Shown one piece after another: positions 35,192 through 43,350 of a DNA stretch of 60,089 bases. How positions within the stretch are numbered: the first letter of the stretch is position 1; every line of letters starts with the position of its first letter. Origin of the DNA: Anaerolineae bacterium (GTDB lineage Bacteria; Chloroflexota; Anaerolineae; J036; Brachytrichaceae); contig CANJQH010000012.1 in assembly GCA_947476335.1 (NCBI GenBank), positions 1 through 60,089 of the forward strand, read 5' to 3'. The notes beneath the pieces are model-generated. The model was not told where the DNA came from and searched no databases. It saw nothing but the letters and a program-made list of their open reading frames with translations. The position numbers were made by a program, and so were the translations under genes.

Positions 35192-36340
35192 ATGAAAAAC
35201 AACGTCGGAATCGCCGTAATCGGCGCAGGTGGCATGGGCATGGCGCTCGTCAAAGAACTTCTCGCGCAGGATTCACGGCTTGAAATTCGCGCGCTGTACG
35301 ATCCGAGCCCGGAATCGGTTGTGAGTGCGCTGGAGAAGCTGCCGCTGCAGCCGCGCGTCTGCGAGACGTACGAAGAAGCGGTGGAGGCGTCGGACGTGGA
35401 GTGGGTGATGATCGCTTCGTGGAATGCGTTCCACAAAGAGCAGACCATCGCCGCGTTTGAGGCGGGCAAGCACGTGTTCTGCCAGAAGCCGCTGGCGACG
35501 AATCTGCAGGACTGCATCGAGATGCAGGCTGCGCATCGAGCAGCGAATCGCATGTTCAACATCGGCTTCACGCTGCGCTATGCGCCGCACTATCGCAAAG
35601 TGCGGCAGCTGCTGGATGCGGGCGTCGTCGGCCGCATCGTGTCGTTCGAATTCAACGAGACGCTCGACTTCAATCATGGCGGCTACATCATGGGCAACTG
35701 GCGACGGCTGCAGGCCAACGCAGGGACGCACCTGCTGGAGAAATGCTGCCACGACATCGACCTGGCGAACTGGATGACCGGCAGCCTGGCGGTGCGCGTA
35801 GCGTCGTTCGGCGGGCTGAATTTCTTTCGCCCGGAGAATGCGCATCATGTCGATCGCGTCGGCCCGCGAGCGGATGGGCGGCCGGCGTACACCACGTGGC
35901 GCACGACCGAATTGAATCCGTTTACGTCGGACAAGGACATCATCGATAACCAGGTGGCGATTCTCGAATATGCCAACGGCGTGCGCGCCACGTTTCACAC
36001 CAATTGCAATTCGGGCATTCCGGAACGGCGCATGTACATCGTCGGCACCGAGGGTGTAATTCGTGCCGACCTGTACGCCGGTACGATTCAGTCGAAGCGC
36101 ATTGGCTGGGATACGAAGATAGAAGATCACTCGCTGGCGATGCTCGATGGCCATGGCGGTGGCGACAATATTTTGTCGCGCGAACTTGCGGACAGCATGC
36201 TGCATGGGACGGCGCCGAGTGTGGGCTTGTACGAAGGTCTTACGTCGGCGGTGACCTGCTTCGCCATCGATGATGCGATGGAGCGTGGACAGGTTGTCGA
36301 CGTAAGACCGTACTGGGACGCGACGGGAGTGGCGTACTGA
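35192..36340 (+). CDS. Gfo/Idh/MocA-family oxidoreductase (2)
   Basis: A 382-residue NAD(P) dehydrogenase. The Rossmann site is VIGAGGMGMALVKE, and the catalytic Lys lies in FCQKPLATN, where Gln replaces the usual Glu of EKP. The C-terminal domain has GTHLLEKCCHDIDLANWM with the catalytic Asp-x3-Asn pattern and the N-terminal family motif TLDFNHGGYIMGNWR. The start ATG 35192 lies 21 bases after the element copy 3; longer reading into the element is spurious. No ribosome site is seen. It may act on the same or a related sugar as the dehydrogenase at 28205. Confidence 0.85.
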   Translation: MKNNVGIAVIGAGGMGMALVKELLAQDSRLEIRALYDPSPESVVSALEKLPLQPRVCETYEEAVEASDVEWVMIASWNAFHKEQTIAAFEAGKHVFCQKPLATNLQDCIEMQAAHRAANRMFNIGFTLRYAPHYRKVRQLLDAGVVGRIVSFEFNETLDFNHGGYIMGNWRRLQANAGTHLLEKCCHDIDLANWMTGSLAVRVASFGGLNFFRPENAHHVDRVGPRADGRPAYTTWRTTELNPFTSDKDIIDNQVAILEYANGVRATFHTNCNSGIPERRMYIVGTEGVIRADLYAGTIQSKRIGWDTKIEDHSLAMLDGHGGGDNILSRELADSMLHGTAPSVGLYEGLTSAVTCFAIDDAMERGQVVDVRPYWDATGVAY

Positions 36341-36381
36341 AGAGGGACGGCGGTCGGCAGACCGCCGTCCGCCGTCCCTCT
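36341..36381. terminator. Bidirectional hairpin between convergent genes
   Basis: AGAGGGACGGCGG (36341-36353) pairs perfectly with CCGCCGTCCCTCT (36369-36381). It is followed by further CCGTCCGCCGTCC words up to 36417. It separates the convergent Gfo/Idh and NUDIX genes and probably ends both transcripts. Confidence 0.65.
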
Positions 36382-36417
36382 TCTCCCGTCCGCGGTCTGC
36401 CGTCCGCCGTCCTCCCC

Positions 36418-37173
36418 TCACGCCGCCGTATACACCTCGGTCTTGCGCGGGTCGACGGTGTAGCCGTCGATGGTGGTGGGCATGTTTCCGCGGGTGTCGA
36501 TGGCAGCACGGACGATGTGTTTGTTGAATGTGCTGACGTGCGGCATCTCGAGGTACTCGTCGACCGGCATCCAGCGTGCATCAGCGATCTCGCGCGGGTC
36601 GGCGGTGATTTCCTCGCTGAGTGGCGACAGCCGACAGACGAAATAGAAATCGCTTTTGCCGAAGCGATAGCCATGCTGATGTCGGAAGCACACCACTGAT
36701 TCGAAGCGCGTGAGCACGCCGGTTTCTTCGCGCACCTCGCGCATGACACCGTCGGCGAGATGCTCACCGGGATCGATCAGACCACCGGGCATCTTGAAGA
36801 AATTCGGGCGGTCCTTGGCGTGGTAACGCTCGACGATGACGAGGATCTCGCGGCGTTCGTTGACGACGACGGCGCCGGCGCCGATGAAGTGCGACGCATC
36901 GCTCGGCACGAATGCGTCTTCGCGCAGCTGCAGCGTGAGCATTACGTACGATGCCTGGGCGTGGTGAAAGACAAAATTCTGTGCGACGGCGAGCGGCACG
37001 TGTGATGCCAGCGTAATTGGTAGCTTGAGCCAGGCCAGGCGAAAGCTGGCGTCGGTCCACTCGAGTACCGAATGCGCGAGCTGCGTGGCGAATTCGGCTG
37101 TGTCAGTCGGCAGTGCTGTGGGATCGATCAGGATGCCGCCGAAGGGATCGGTGGTGTGTGTGAGGGTGTTCAT
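36418..37173 (-). CDS. NUDIX hydrolase, NUDT6-like
   Basis: A 251-residue protein. The Nudix box is GLIDPGEHLADGVMREVREETGV (positions about 156-178 from the start), complete in all metal-binding Glu residues. The N-terminal 90 residues have the NUDT6/plant-NUDX8 domain (FRLAWLKLPIT, then NFVFHHA and YVMLTLQL). The family hydrolyses nucleotide-sugar or NADH-like pyrophosphates. ATG 37173 is the natural start; extending upstream would read through intergenic repeats. Confidence 0.82.
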   Translation of the reverse strand: MNTLTHTTDPFGGILIDPTALPTDTAEFATQLAHSVLEWTDASFRLAWLKLPITLASHVPLAVAQNFVFHHAQASYVMLTLQLREDAFVPSDASHFIGAGAVVVNERREILVIVERYHAKDRPNFFKMPGGLIDPGEHLADGVMREVREETGVLTRFESVVCFRHQHGYRFGKSDFYFVCRLSPLSEEITADPREIADARWMPVDEYLEMPHVSTFNKHIVRAAIDTRGNMPTTIDGYTVDPRKTEVYTAA

Positions 37174-37190
37174 TTCAGATTTCAGATTTT

Positions 37191-37273
37191 GCCTCTGCTC
37201 AGGCCGATTTATTTCCCAGCGCGAAATACATGTGCGTTTCGCGGGAAATACTGATTTGGGCCCGAGTCGCTGC
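37191..37273 (-). repeat. Family A element, diverged short copy
   Basis: An 83-bp copy (left end GCCTCTGCTCAGGCC, right end GGGCCCGAGTCGCTGC) with the reverse orientation and a shortened centre. It is flanked by near-perfect 8-bp repeats CAGATTTT (37183-37190) and CAGATTTC (37274-37281). Confidence 0.7.
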
Positions 37274-37337
37274 CAGATTTCAGATTGCTCATTGTCGCGA
37301 TTTCTGCGAAACGTGCATGATGTATGGCGGGCGAAGT

Positions 37338-37432
37338 CTAAGTTCCTGTCCATAAGTTTTGTCCGGCAGATTCGTCTCCCCGCTTTGCGGGGGAGGCGAA
37401 TCTGCCGCCAGAACTTTTGGCGACTCACTTAG
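37338..37432. repeat. Palindromic element, family B, copy 2
   Basis: A 95-bp near-inverse copy of 92-187, beginning CTAAGTTCCTGTCC and ending GACTCACTTAG. The inner stem is again GC-rich with a TTT loop. No target duplication is visible. Confidence 0.75.
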
Positions 37433-37485
37433 GGTTGGAGCATCAAAATTCAGCCAAACAAAAATTCAGCCAAATACAAAATTTC

Positions 37486-37572
37486 GTATCGAATCAGGCC
37501 GGTCTATTTCCCATTGCGAAACACGTGCAGGCTTCATGGGCAATCAATATCGACCCAAGCCTGAGTCGGCAC
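37486..37572 (+). repeat. Family A element, old decayed copy
   Basis: Starts GTATCGAATCAGGCC and ends AGCCTGAGTCGGCAC, matching the full ends at about two thirds of positions. The central stem is lost. Flanks AAAATTTC and AAATTTTT may be a decayed target duplication. Confidence 0.5.
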
Positions 37573-37581
37573 AAATTTTTC

Positions 37582-37693
37582 GTAATTACTCAGGCCCAAA
37601 TCAGTATTTCCCGCGAAACACACTATGCGCTCCCCCTTCGGGGGAGCGCATAGTGTGTTTCGCGTTGGAAAAATAGCTGGCCTGAGTAGTTAC
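37582..37693 (+). mobile_element. Family A palindromic element (MITE), full copy 4
   Basis: A 112-bp copy beginning GTAATTACTCAGGCC, with an 8-bp target duplication AATTTTTC (37574-37581 and 37694-37701). The central stem has a coordinated change in both arms: CTATGCGCTCC and GGAGCGCATAG where others have CTATTCTCTCC and GGAGAGAATAG. It was inserted at the border of the decayed copy. Confidence 0.88.
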
Positions 37694-37755
37694 AATTTTT
37701 CAGTTTTGGCCAGATGGGGAATGTCACAGCTCGTTGTGCTAAGTAGGATTAAAGC

Positions 37756-40700
37756 GTGACACAGGCTTCATGTACTCGTACTCGCTGTCTTCGACTCGCT
37801 GCAATTGTGCTGGTTGCCGTCTCCGCTGTGCTGCCTGCACAACCAATGATTGTGCAGGCGAAGGGCACAGTCGAACTCTCCGCTGGAAATTCGATTGCTG
37901 CGAATCGTTATGCGATCAACGCCACGAAAAACAGAGAGCCGGTGTGCGGCACATTGGCGAGCAATGTTGTTTGGACGAGCGACAAGATCTATGTGGCGAC
38001 ATGTAACTTGATGGTGGCGACGGGATATACGCTGACGATCCAACCAGGGACCATTGTGCAGTTCCAGGGCTCATACATATTGGGTGTGGGTGGAACGCTG
38101 ATCGCGGATGGAATCGCAGGTCAACCGATTCGGTTTGAGCCGATGGCTACGAACGGGATGTGGGGTGGAATTTCCTATAGCGATACCGCAGTGAATGCGC
38201 GTGTGACCGATGCAGGGTTGTACGAAGGTGGCAACATTCTGCGAAATGTGCAGATGCGCCGAGCCGCACTCGGCATTCGATGCTCGCTCGTGATGCCGTA
38301 TGTTGAACAGGTCGCGTTGGACGGCGGCGGAGTGCATTGCACGAACGGTGATCCGGACAAGGTGGGCTGGATTGTAGACAGCTCGATTCTTAGTCCGGTG
38401 GTGATTACTGGATTGGTGAGCATCTCGAATACACATGTGGGTGCGGACCTGGTGGTGAATGGGGCGGCGCTGCTGCAGGCGAATCGGATCGGTGAACCGG
38501 CGACGATGATTGTGGCAGGAGGCGCTCATGTATGTGCGTTGACGAGCAGAGGCACGGTGAAATGCTGGGGTGCCAATGAGTCCGGTCAACTGGGAAACGG
38601 TGGCACGACGAATGTGAGCACGCCGCAGGCTGTAGCTGAGCTGAGCGGTGGTGTGGCGGCGATTGCGGCGGGCCAACATCACACATGTGCGTTGACGAGC
38701 AGAGGCACGGTGAAATGTTGGGGCGCCAATGAGTCTGGCCAGCTGGGAAATGGCGGGATGACGAATGCGAGTGTGCCGCAGGATGTGGTCGGGCTGAGCG
38801 GCGGTGCGACGGCGATCGCGGCAGGCGGCGCTCATACGTGTGCGTTGTTGCATGGAGGCGTTGTGAAATGCTGGGGCGCCAACGAATCTGGCGAGCTGGG
38901 AAACGGTGGGATGACGAATGTGAGCACGCCGCAGGCTGTGGCCTGGTTGAGCAGCGGGGTGATGGCGATCGCGTTGGGCCGCTATCACACATGTGCGTTG
39001 ATGAGCAGGGGCGCGGTGAAATGCTGGGGATACAACCAATGGGGCCAGCTGGGGAACGGCGGGATGACGGATGCGAGCACGCCGCAGGATGTGGCCGGGT
39101 TGAGCAGCGGAGTGACGGCGATCACAGCGGGTTTCAACCACACATGTGCATTGATGAGCAGTGGCGTGATGAAGTGCTGGGGCGCTAATGTTCACGGTGA
39201 GCTGGGGAACGGCGGCTGGTCAGATGCGAGTACGCCGCAGGATGTGGCTGGGTTGAGCGGCGGTGCGATGGCGATTGTTGCGGGAGGCGCGCATGCGTGT
39301 GCGTTGATGAGTAGTGGCTCGGTGAAGTGCTGGGGCGAGAACGAGTTTGGTCAGCTGGGAAACGGCGGGACGACGGACGCGAGCACGCCGCAGGAAGTGA
39401 CCGGGCTGAGCAGCGGTGCTACGGCGATGGCGGCGGGAGGTGCGCATGTGTGTGCGTTGATGAGCCGTGGCGCGGTGAAATGTTGGGGCGAGAACGAATC
39501 TGGTCAGTTGGGGAACGGCGGGATGACGGATGCGAGCACGCCGCAGGACGTGACGGGGCTGAGCAGCAGTGCGATGGCAATCGCAGCGGGAGATCGCTAT
39601 ACGTGTGCGGTGACGAGTGAAGGCGGGGTGAAGTGCTGGGGCCGGAACGGAGTTGGCCAGTTGGGGAACGGCGGGACGACGGACGCGAGCACGCCGCAGG
39701 ATGTGGCTGGGCTGAGCAGCGGTGCGATGGCGATCGCAGCGGGAGGTGCTCATATGTGTGCGTTGCTGAGCGGGGGTGGGGTGAAGTGCTGGGGATACAA
39801 CGTGAATGGCCAGCTGGGGAACGGCGGGACGACGAATGCGAACACGCCGCAGGATGTGATCGGGCTGAGCAGCGGTGTGACGGCGATCGTGGCGGGAGGA
39901 GAACACACGTGTGCGTTGCTGAGTGGAGGCGCGGTGAAGTGCTGGGGATACAACGTGAATGGCCAGCTGGGGAACGGCGGGATGACGAATGCGAGCATGC
40001 CGCAGGATGTGGTCGGGCTGAGCGGTGGTGCGACGGCGATCGCGGCGGGAGGACAACACACGTGTGCGTTGCTGAGCGGGGGCGGGGTGAAGTGCTGGGG
40101 ATACAACGTGAATGGCCAGCTGGGGAACGGTGGGACGATGGACGCGAGCACGCCGCAGGATGTGGTCGGGCTGAGCGGCGGTGCGACGGCGATCGCGGCG
40201 GGAGGAGAACACACGTGTGCGGTGACGAATGCAGGCGAGGTGAAGTGCTGGGGATACAACTTGGATGGTGAGCTGGGGAATGGCGGGACGATGAACGCGA
40301 GCACGCCGCAGGACGTGGTTGGGTTGAGCGGCGGTGTGACGGCGATTGCGGCGGGAGGACAACACACGTGTGCGTTGCTGAGCAGTGATGGGGCGAAGTG
40401 CTGGGGGTTGAACGAATTCGGCCAGTTGGGGGATGGGATGCTGAAATACTGCGTACCACATTACTGTCGAGCGCTCACGCCACAGGATGTGTACGGGCTC
40501 AGCAGCGGGGCAATGGCAATCGTGGCGGGTGGCGGTCACACGTGTGCATTGACGAGTGGGGGCGAGGTGAAGTGCTGGGGTTCGAACGAATTCGGTCAGC
40601 GGGGGGACGGCGGGTCGCACAGCGTGCCACAGGATGTGGCTGGGCTGCGCAGCGGCAGTGCGAGGATTTCTGCTTCCGGCGCCGTTTCCGATTCCGTCTT

Positions 40701-42009
40701 CGGCTCTGTCTTCGGCTCTGTTTTCAGCTCTGTCATGTTGAGCAACACGGTCGCCGGAGAAGGAGTGTACGTTGGTGATCGTGTCCTGCTGAGTGGGAAC
40801 GAAGTCATACGCGGCGGCATTGTTGTCGGGGCGAATTCCCAGGTAACGCGCAACTCTGTCGAGGGCGCGTCCAGTGCTGGGCTGAGTGCAGGGGACGCGG
40901 TCACGGCCACGCTCAATCGTCTGGTCGGCAATGGCGTCGGCATGGTGATCAGCGGCACCGGGTTTGTTTTTGGAAACCTGATTGCAAACAATAGCAGCGG
41001 CGGCCTGTATGTGGGTGCAGCAACGGTGCTGAGCAATACGTTCACTGGGAATGGTGGCAACACCGTCGTGGTGCAGCACTCGGCGCCGGTGCAGTTCACC
41101 GGCAACAATCTGGAAGGGAACAAGGGCCTTTACGACTTGTATCTCGATGTGTCGCAGGGACAGTTGGTGGATGTGCAGGGCAACTGGTGGGGTGTGACGG
41201 ATTTGGATGCGATTCGTGCGCGCATCTACGATTTTCGACTGGATGAAACGAAGGCGTTGGCTGACATCACAATGTCAGCATCGGCGCCGGTGCAGGATGC
41301 CCCGGCCTACGTGCGTACGGTGACGGTGCTGCCTTCTACGACGATCGGCATCGAGACGGCGACGTTCGAGGTGGATTTCTCGCGGGAAGTTCAATCTGAT
41401 GTGACGCCGACGTTGTTCGCGCTGGGGACGGAGAATTTCCCGATTACGTCGATGCACTCGCTCACGTCGATGCGTGCGGTTTTCGACGCAGATGTCACGG
41501 CGTTGTGGACACGCGGGGTGTATTCGCTCATGGTGGCCTCCGCCGTTGGAGCAGACGGGGTCGAAATCGCACCGAATACAAATTTCTCACTGACCGTTGC
41601 TTATGACGATTCTCTGTTTGATTGGACGCCTCCGAGCACTCCGTACATGACGATGGCGTCGGATGGCAGCCTGACGCAGCTGAAATTGCGGTGGGTGACG
41701 TCCGATGCGGAGTCGGGAATAACGAGGGTTCGCTACGCGATTGGGACGAGGCCGGGTGGGACGGATGTGGTGAGCTGGACGACGATCGATGCCTCCGCGT
41801 CGTTTAAAGCCGCGAACCTGTTCACGATTGTGCATACCGGGCTGAACCTGGAAGAAGGCGCTGCATACTATGCGAGTGTGCAGGCACAGAACGGCGGCGG
41901 GCTGTGGTCGGAGCAAGGGGGGAGCAATCAGGTTGTCGGCGGTGTGGTCACCGTGCCGTTGACGCCGTGGGCGTGGATTCCGTACGCCTTGCACGTTGCG
42001 CGCCCGTGA
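37756..42009 (+). CDS. Secreted RCC1-repeat protein with beta-helix and C-terminal domains
   Basis: A 1417-residue exported protein. Residues 1-35 form a signal peptide ([16 protein letters not shown]). An N-terminal beta-helix-like part is followed by 14 RCC1 repeats of about 51 residues (about residues 255-960), each with the core KCWGxNxxGQLGNGG and TPQDV. Fourteen would fold as two seven-bladed propellers. After them come parallel beta-helix repeats ([15 protein letters not shown], then GNWWGV), and Ig/FN3-like domains. The last residues, [11 protein letters not shown], recall short C-terminal tails of secreted Chloroflexi proteins. The gene lies between elements 4 and 5. Function unknown; surface adhesion or binding is likely. 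GTG start with AGGA upstream. Confidence 0.85.
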   Translation: MTQASCTRTRCLRLAAIVLVAVSAVLPAQPMIVQAKGTVELSAGNSIAANRYAINATKNREPVCGTLASNVVWTSDKIYVATCNLMVATGYTLTIQPGTIVQFQGSYILGVGGTLIADGIAGQPIRFEPMATNGMWGGISYSDTAVNARVTDAGLYEGGNILRNVQMRRAALGIRCSLVMPYVEQVALDGGGVHCTNGDPDKVGWIVDSSILSPVVITGLVSISNTHVGADLVVNGAALLQANRIGEPATMIVAGGAHVCALTSRGTVKCWGANESGQLGNGGTTNVSTPQAVAELSGGVAAIAAGQHHTCALTSRGTVKCWGANESGQLGNGGMTNASVPQDVVGLSGGATAIAAGGAHTCALLHGGVVKCWGANESGELGNGGMTNVSTPQAVAWLSSGVMAIALGRYHTCALMSRGAVKCWGYNQWGQLGNGGMTDASTPQDVAGLSSGVTAITAGFNHTCALMSSGVMKCWGANVHGELGNGGWSDASTPQDVAGLSGGAMAIVAGGAHACALMSSGSVKCWGENEFGQLGNGGTTDASTPQEVTGLSSGATAMAAGGAHVCALMSRGAVKCWGENESGQLGNGGMTDASTPQDVTGLSSSAMAIAAGDRYTCAVTSEGGVKCWGRNGVGQLGNGGTTDASTPQDVAGLSSGAMAIAAGGAHMCALLSGGGVKCWGYNVNGQLGNGGTTNANTPQDVIGLSSGVTAIVAGGEHTCALLSGGAVKCWGYNVNGQLGNGGMTNASMPQDVVGLSGGATAIAAGGQHTCALLSGGGVKCWGYNVNGQLGNGGTMDASTPQDVVGLSGGATAIAAGGEHTCAVTNAGEVKCWGYNLDGELGNGGTMNASTPQDVVGLSGGVTAIAAGGQHTCALLSSDGAKCWGLNEFGQLGDGMLKYCVPHYCRALTPQDVYGLSSGAMAIVAGGGHTCALTSGGEVKCWGSNEFGQRGDGGSHSVPQDVAGLRSGSARISASGAVSDSVFGSVFGSVFSSVMLSNTVAGEGVYVGDRVLLSGNEVIRGGIVVGANSQVTRNSVEGASSAGLSAGDAVTATLNRLVGNGVGMVISGTGFVFGNLIANNSSGGLYVGAATVLSNTFTGNGGNTVVVQHSAPVQFTGNNLEGNKGLYDLYLDVSQGQLVDVQGNWWGVTDLDAIRARIYDFRLDETKALADITMSASAPVQDAPAYVRTVTVLPSTTIGIETATFEVDFSREVQSDVTPTLFALGTENFPITSMHSLTSMRAVFDADVTALWTRGVYSLMVASAVGADGVEIAPNTNFSLTVAYDDSLFDWTPPSTPYMTMASDGSLTQLKLRWVTSDAESGITRVRYAIGTRPGGTDVVSWTTIDASASFKAANLFTIVHTGLNLEEGAAYYASVQAQNGGGLWSEQGGSNQVVGGVVTVPLTPWAWIPYALHVARP

Positions 42010-42049
42010 GCAAAAAAACTCTTCTCTTCTGTCCGTTATTTGAAATGGG

Positions 42050-42162
42050 GTAACTACTCAGGCCAGCTATTTTTCCAACGCGAAACACACTATTCTCTCC
42101 CCCCTTCGGGGGAGAGAATAGTGTGTTTCGCGGGAAATACTGATTTGGGCCTGAGTAGTTAC
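42050..42162 (-). mobile_element. Family A palindromic element (MITE), full copy 5
   Basis: A 113-bp copy in reverse orientation with complete 15-bp ends. The centre has six C and five G residues, one more C than the other copies. No target duplication is visible. With copy 4 it brackets the RCC1-repeat gene as an inverted pair. Confidence 0.85.
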
Positions 42163-42264
42163 CGTTTTTAAATTTAAGCATTTCCCAAAGTCGCTACATT
42201 TGTGTCGATCGTGTATTCTCCAACTCTTAACTCTTAACTCTTAGCTCTGACTCTTCACTTCTCC
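42163..42264. other. Short gap with pyrimidine-rich CTCTTA words
   Basis: CTCTTAACTCTTAACTCTTAGCTCTGACTCTTCAC lies just before the next gene (broken into short words from 42222 to 42258). It lacks a ribosome site and a clear promoter. Confidence 0.4.
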
Positions 42265-43350
42265 ATGACCATCGGACTTTCTTACAACCATCTCGATACC
42301 CCTGCATTGTGGACTGACCTGAACGTGCTCGAGCGCAACATCGCGGCGCTGGCGAAATATTTTCGTGACGCTGGCGTGCAATGGCGGCCGCACACGAAGG
42401 GCATCAAGACGCCGGCGGTAGCGCACAAGCTGCTGGCGGCTGGGGCGCACGGCATTACGTGTGCCAAGCTTGGTGAGGCCGAAGTGATGGCGGCGGCGGG
42501 TGTGCGCAGCATCCTCGTTGCAAACCAAATTGTGACGCCGTCGAAAATTTTGCGGCTGGTGAATCTGAGCCGACAATGTGACCTGATCGTTGCCGTGGAC
42601 GATGCAACGAACGTCGACGCCATCGCAGCTGCTGCGCGCGCCAAGGGCGTGGTCGTCGGGCTGCTGATCGAAGTCGACAGCGGCATGCAGCGGGCGGGTG
42701 TGGCGCCGGGCGCGGCGACGATGGCGCTGGCACAGCACATCATGCGCACCGACTCTGTGGCACTGCGCGGCCTGATGTCGTGGGAAGGCCACAACCTTGG
42801 AATTGTCGATCCTGAGGAGAAGCGCCGCAGTATTGCTGCGAGCGTGGCGCTGCTGACCGATTCAGCCGACGCCTGTCGCGCCGCTGGTATGCCGATCGAG
42901 ATCGTCAGCTGCGGCGGCAGTGGCACATATGTGTATACGGCGCATTTGCCGGGCGTGACCGAAATTCAGGCCGGCGGCGGCATCTTCTGCGACGTGACGT
43001 ATCAGTCGTGGGGTGTGCCGCTCGAGCCGGCGCTGTTCGTGCGTTCGACGGTGACGAGCAGGGCGGCGCCGAATCGCGTGATTCTCGATGCCGGATTCAA
43101 GACCCTGCCGCGCGGCTTCGCAGCGGCGCGGCCGCTCGGCGTGGAGAACGTCGAGTCGGTGGTGCATTCGGCCGAGCACTGCATCCTGACGTTGACGCAG
43201 CCGAACACACAGTTGAAGATCGGCGACGGCGTCGACTTCGTGGTGGGCTACGGCGACGCCACCGTGTTCCTGCACGAAGTGCTGCACGGCGTGCGCGATG
43301 GCGTGGTTGAAACGGCGTGGCCGGTGCTTGGGCGCGGGAAGCTGCAGTGA
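42265..43350 (+). CDS. DSD1-family PLP enzyme (D-threonine aldolase/D-serine dehydratase-like)
   Basis: A 361-residue PLP-dependent fold-type III enzyme. The PLP Lys lies in RPHTKGIKT (residues about 41-49), as in D-threonine aldolase and D-serine dehydratases (RPHxKxHK). The pyridoxal-phosphate site continues with CGGSGTYVY (residues about 214-222) and the C-terminal metal region with SAEHCILTL. Loss of the usual H in RPHxKTHK (here GIKT) makes the substrate uncertain. Its stop codon overlaps the GTG start of the next gene by four bases. Confidence 0.75.
   Translation: MTIGLSYNHLDTPALWTDLNVLERNIAALAKYFRDAGVQWRPHTKGIKTPAVAHKLLAAGAHGITCAKLGEAEVMAAAGVRSILVANQIVTPSKILRLVNLSRQCDLIVAVDDATNVDAIAAAARAKGVVVGLLIEVDSGMQRAGVAPGAATMALAQHIMRTDSVALRGLMSWEGHNLGIVDPEEKRRSIAASVALLTDSADACRAAGMPIEIVSCGGSGTYVYTAHLPGVTEIQAGGGIFCDVTYQSWGVPLEPALFVRSTVTSRAAPNRVILDAGFKTLPRGFAAARPLGVENVESVVHSAEHCILTLTQPNTQLKIGDGVDFVVGYGDATVFLHEVLHGVRDGVVETAWPVLGRGKLQ

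Noticed and set aside
37486-37572. Claim of an exact target duplication around the decayed copy
   Set aside because: Flanks AAAATTTC and AAATTTTT match at only 6 of 8 AT-rich positions, which chance explains easily.
39220-41079. A 619-codon open frame antisense to the RCC1-repeat gene, and a 374-codon one at 38071-39195
   Set aside because: Both mirror the periodic repeats of the real gene. They encode Arg/His-rich low-complexity text with no family resemblance.
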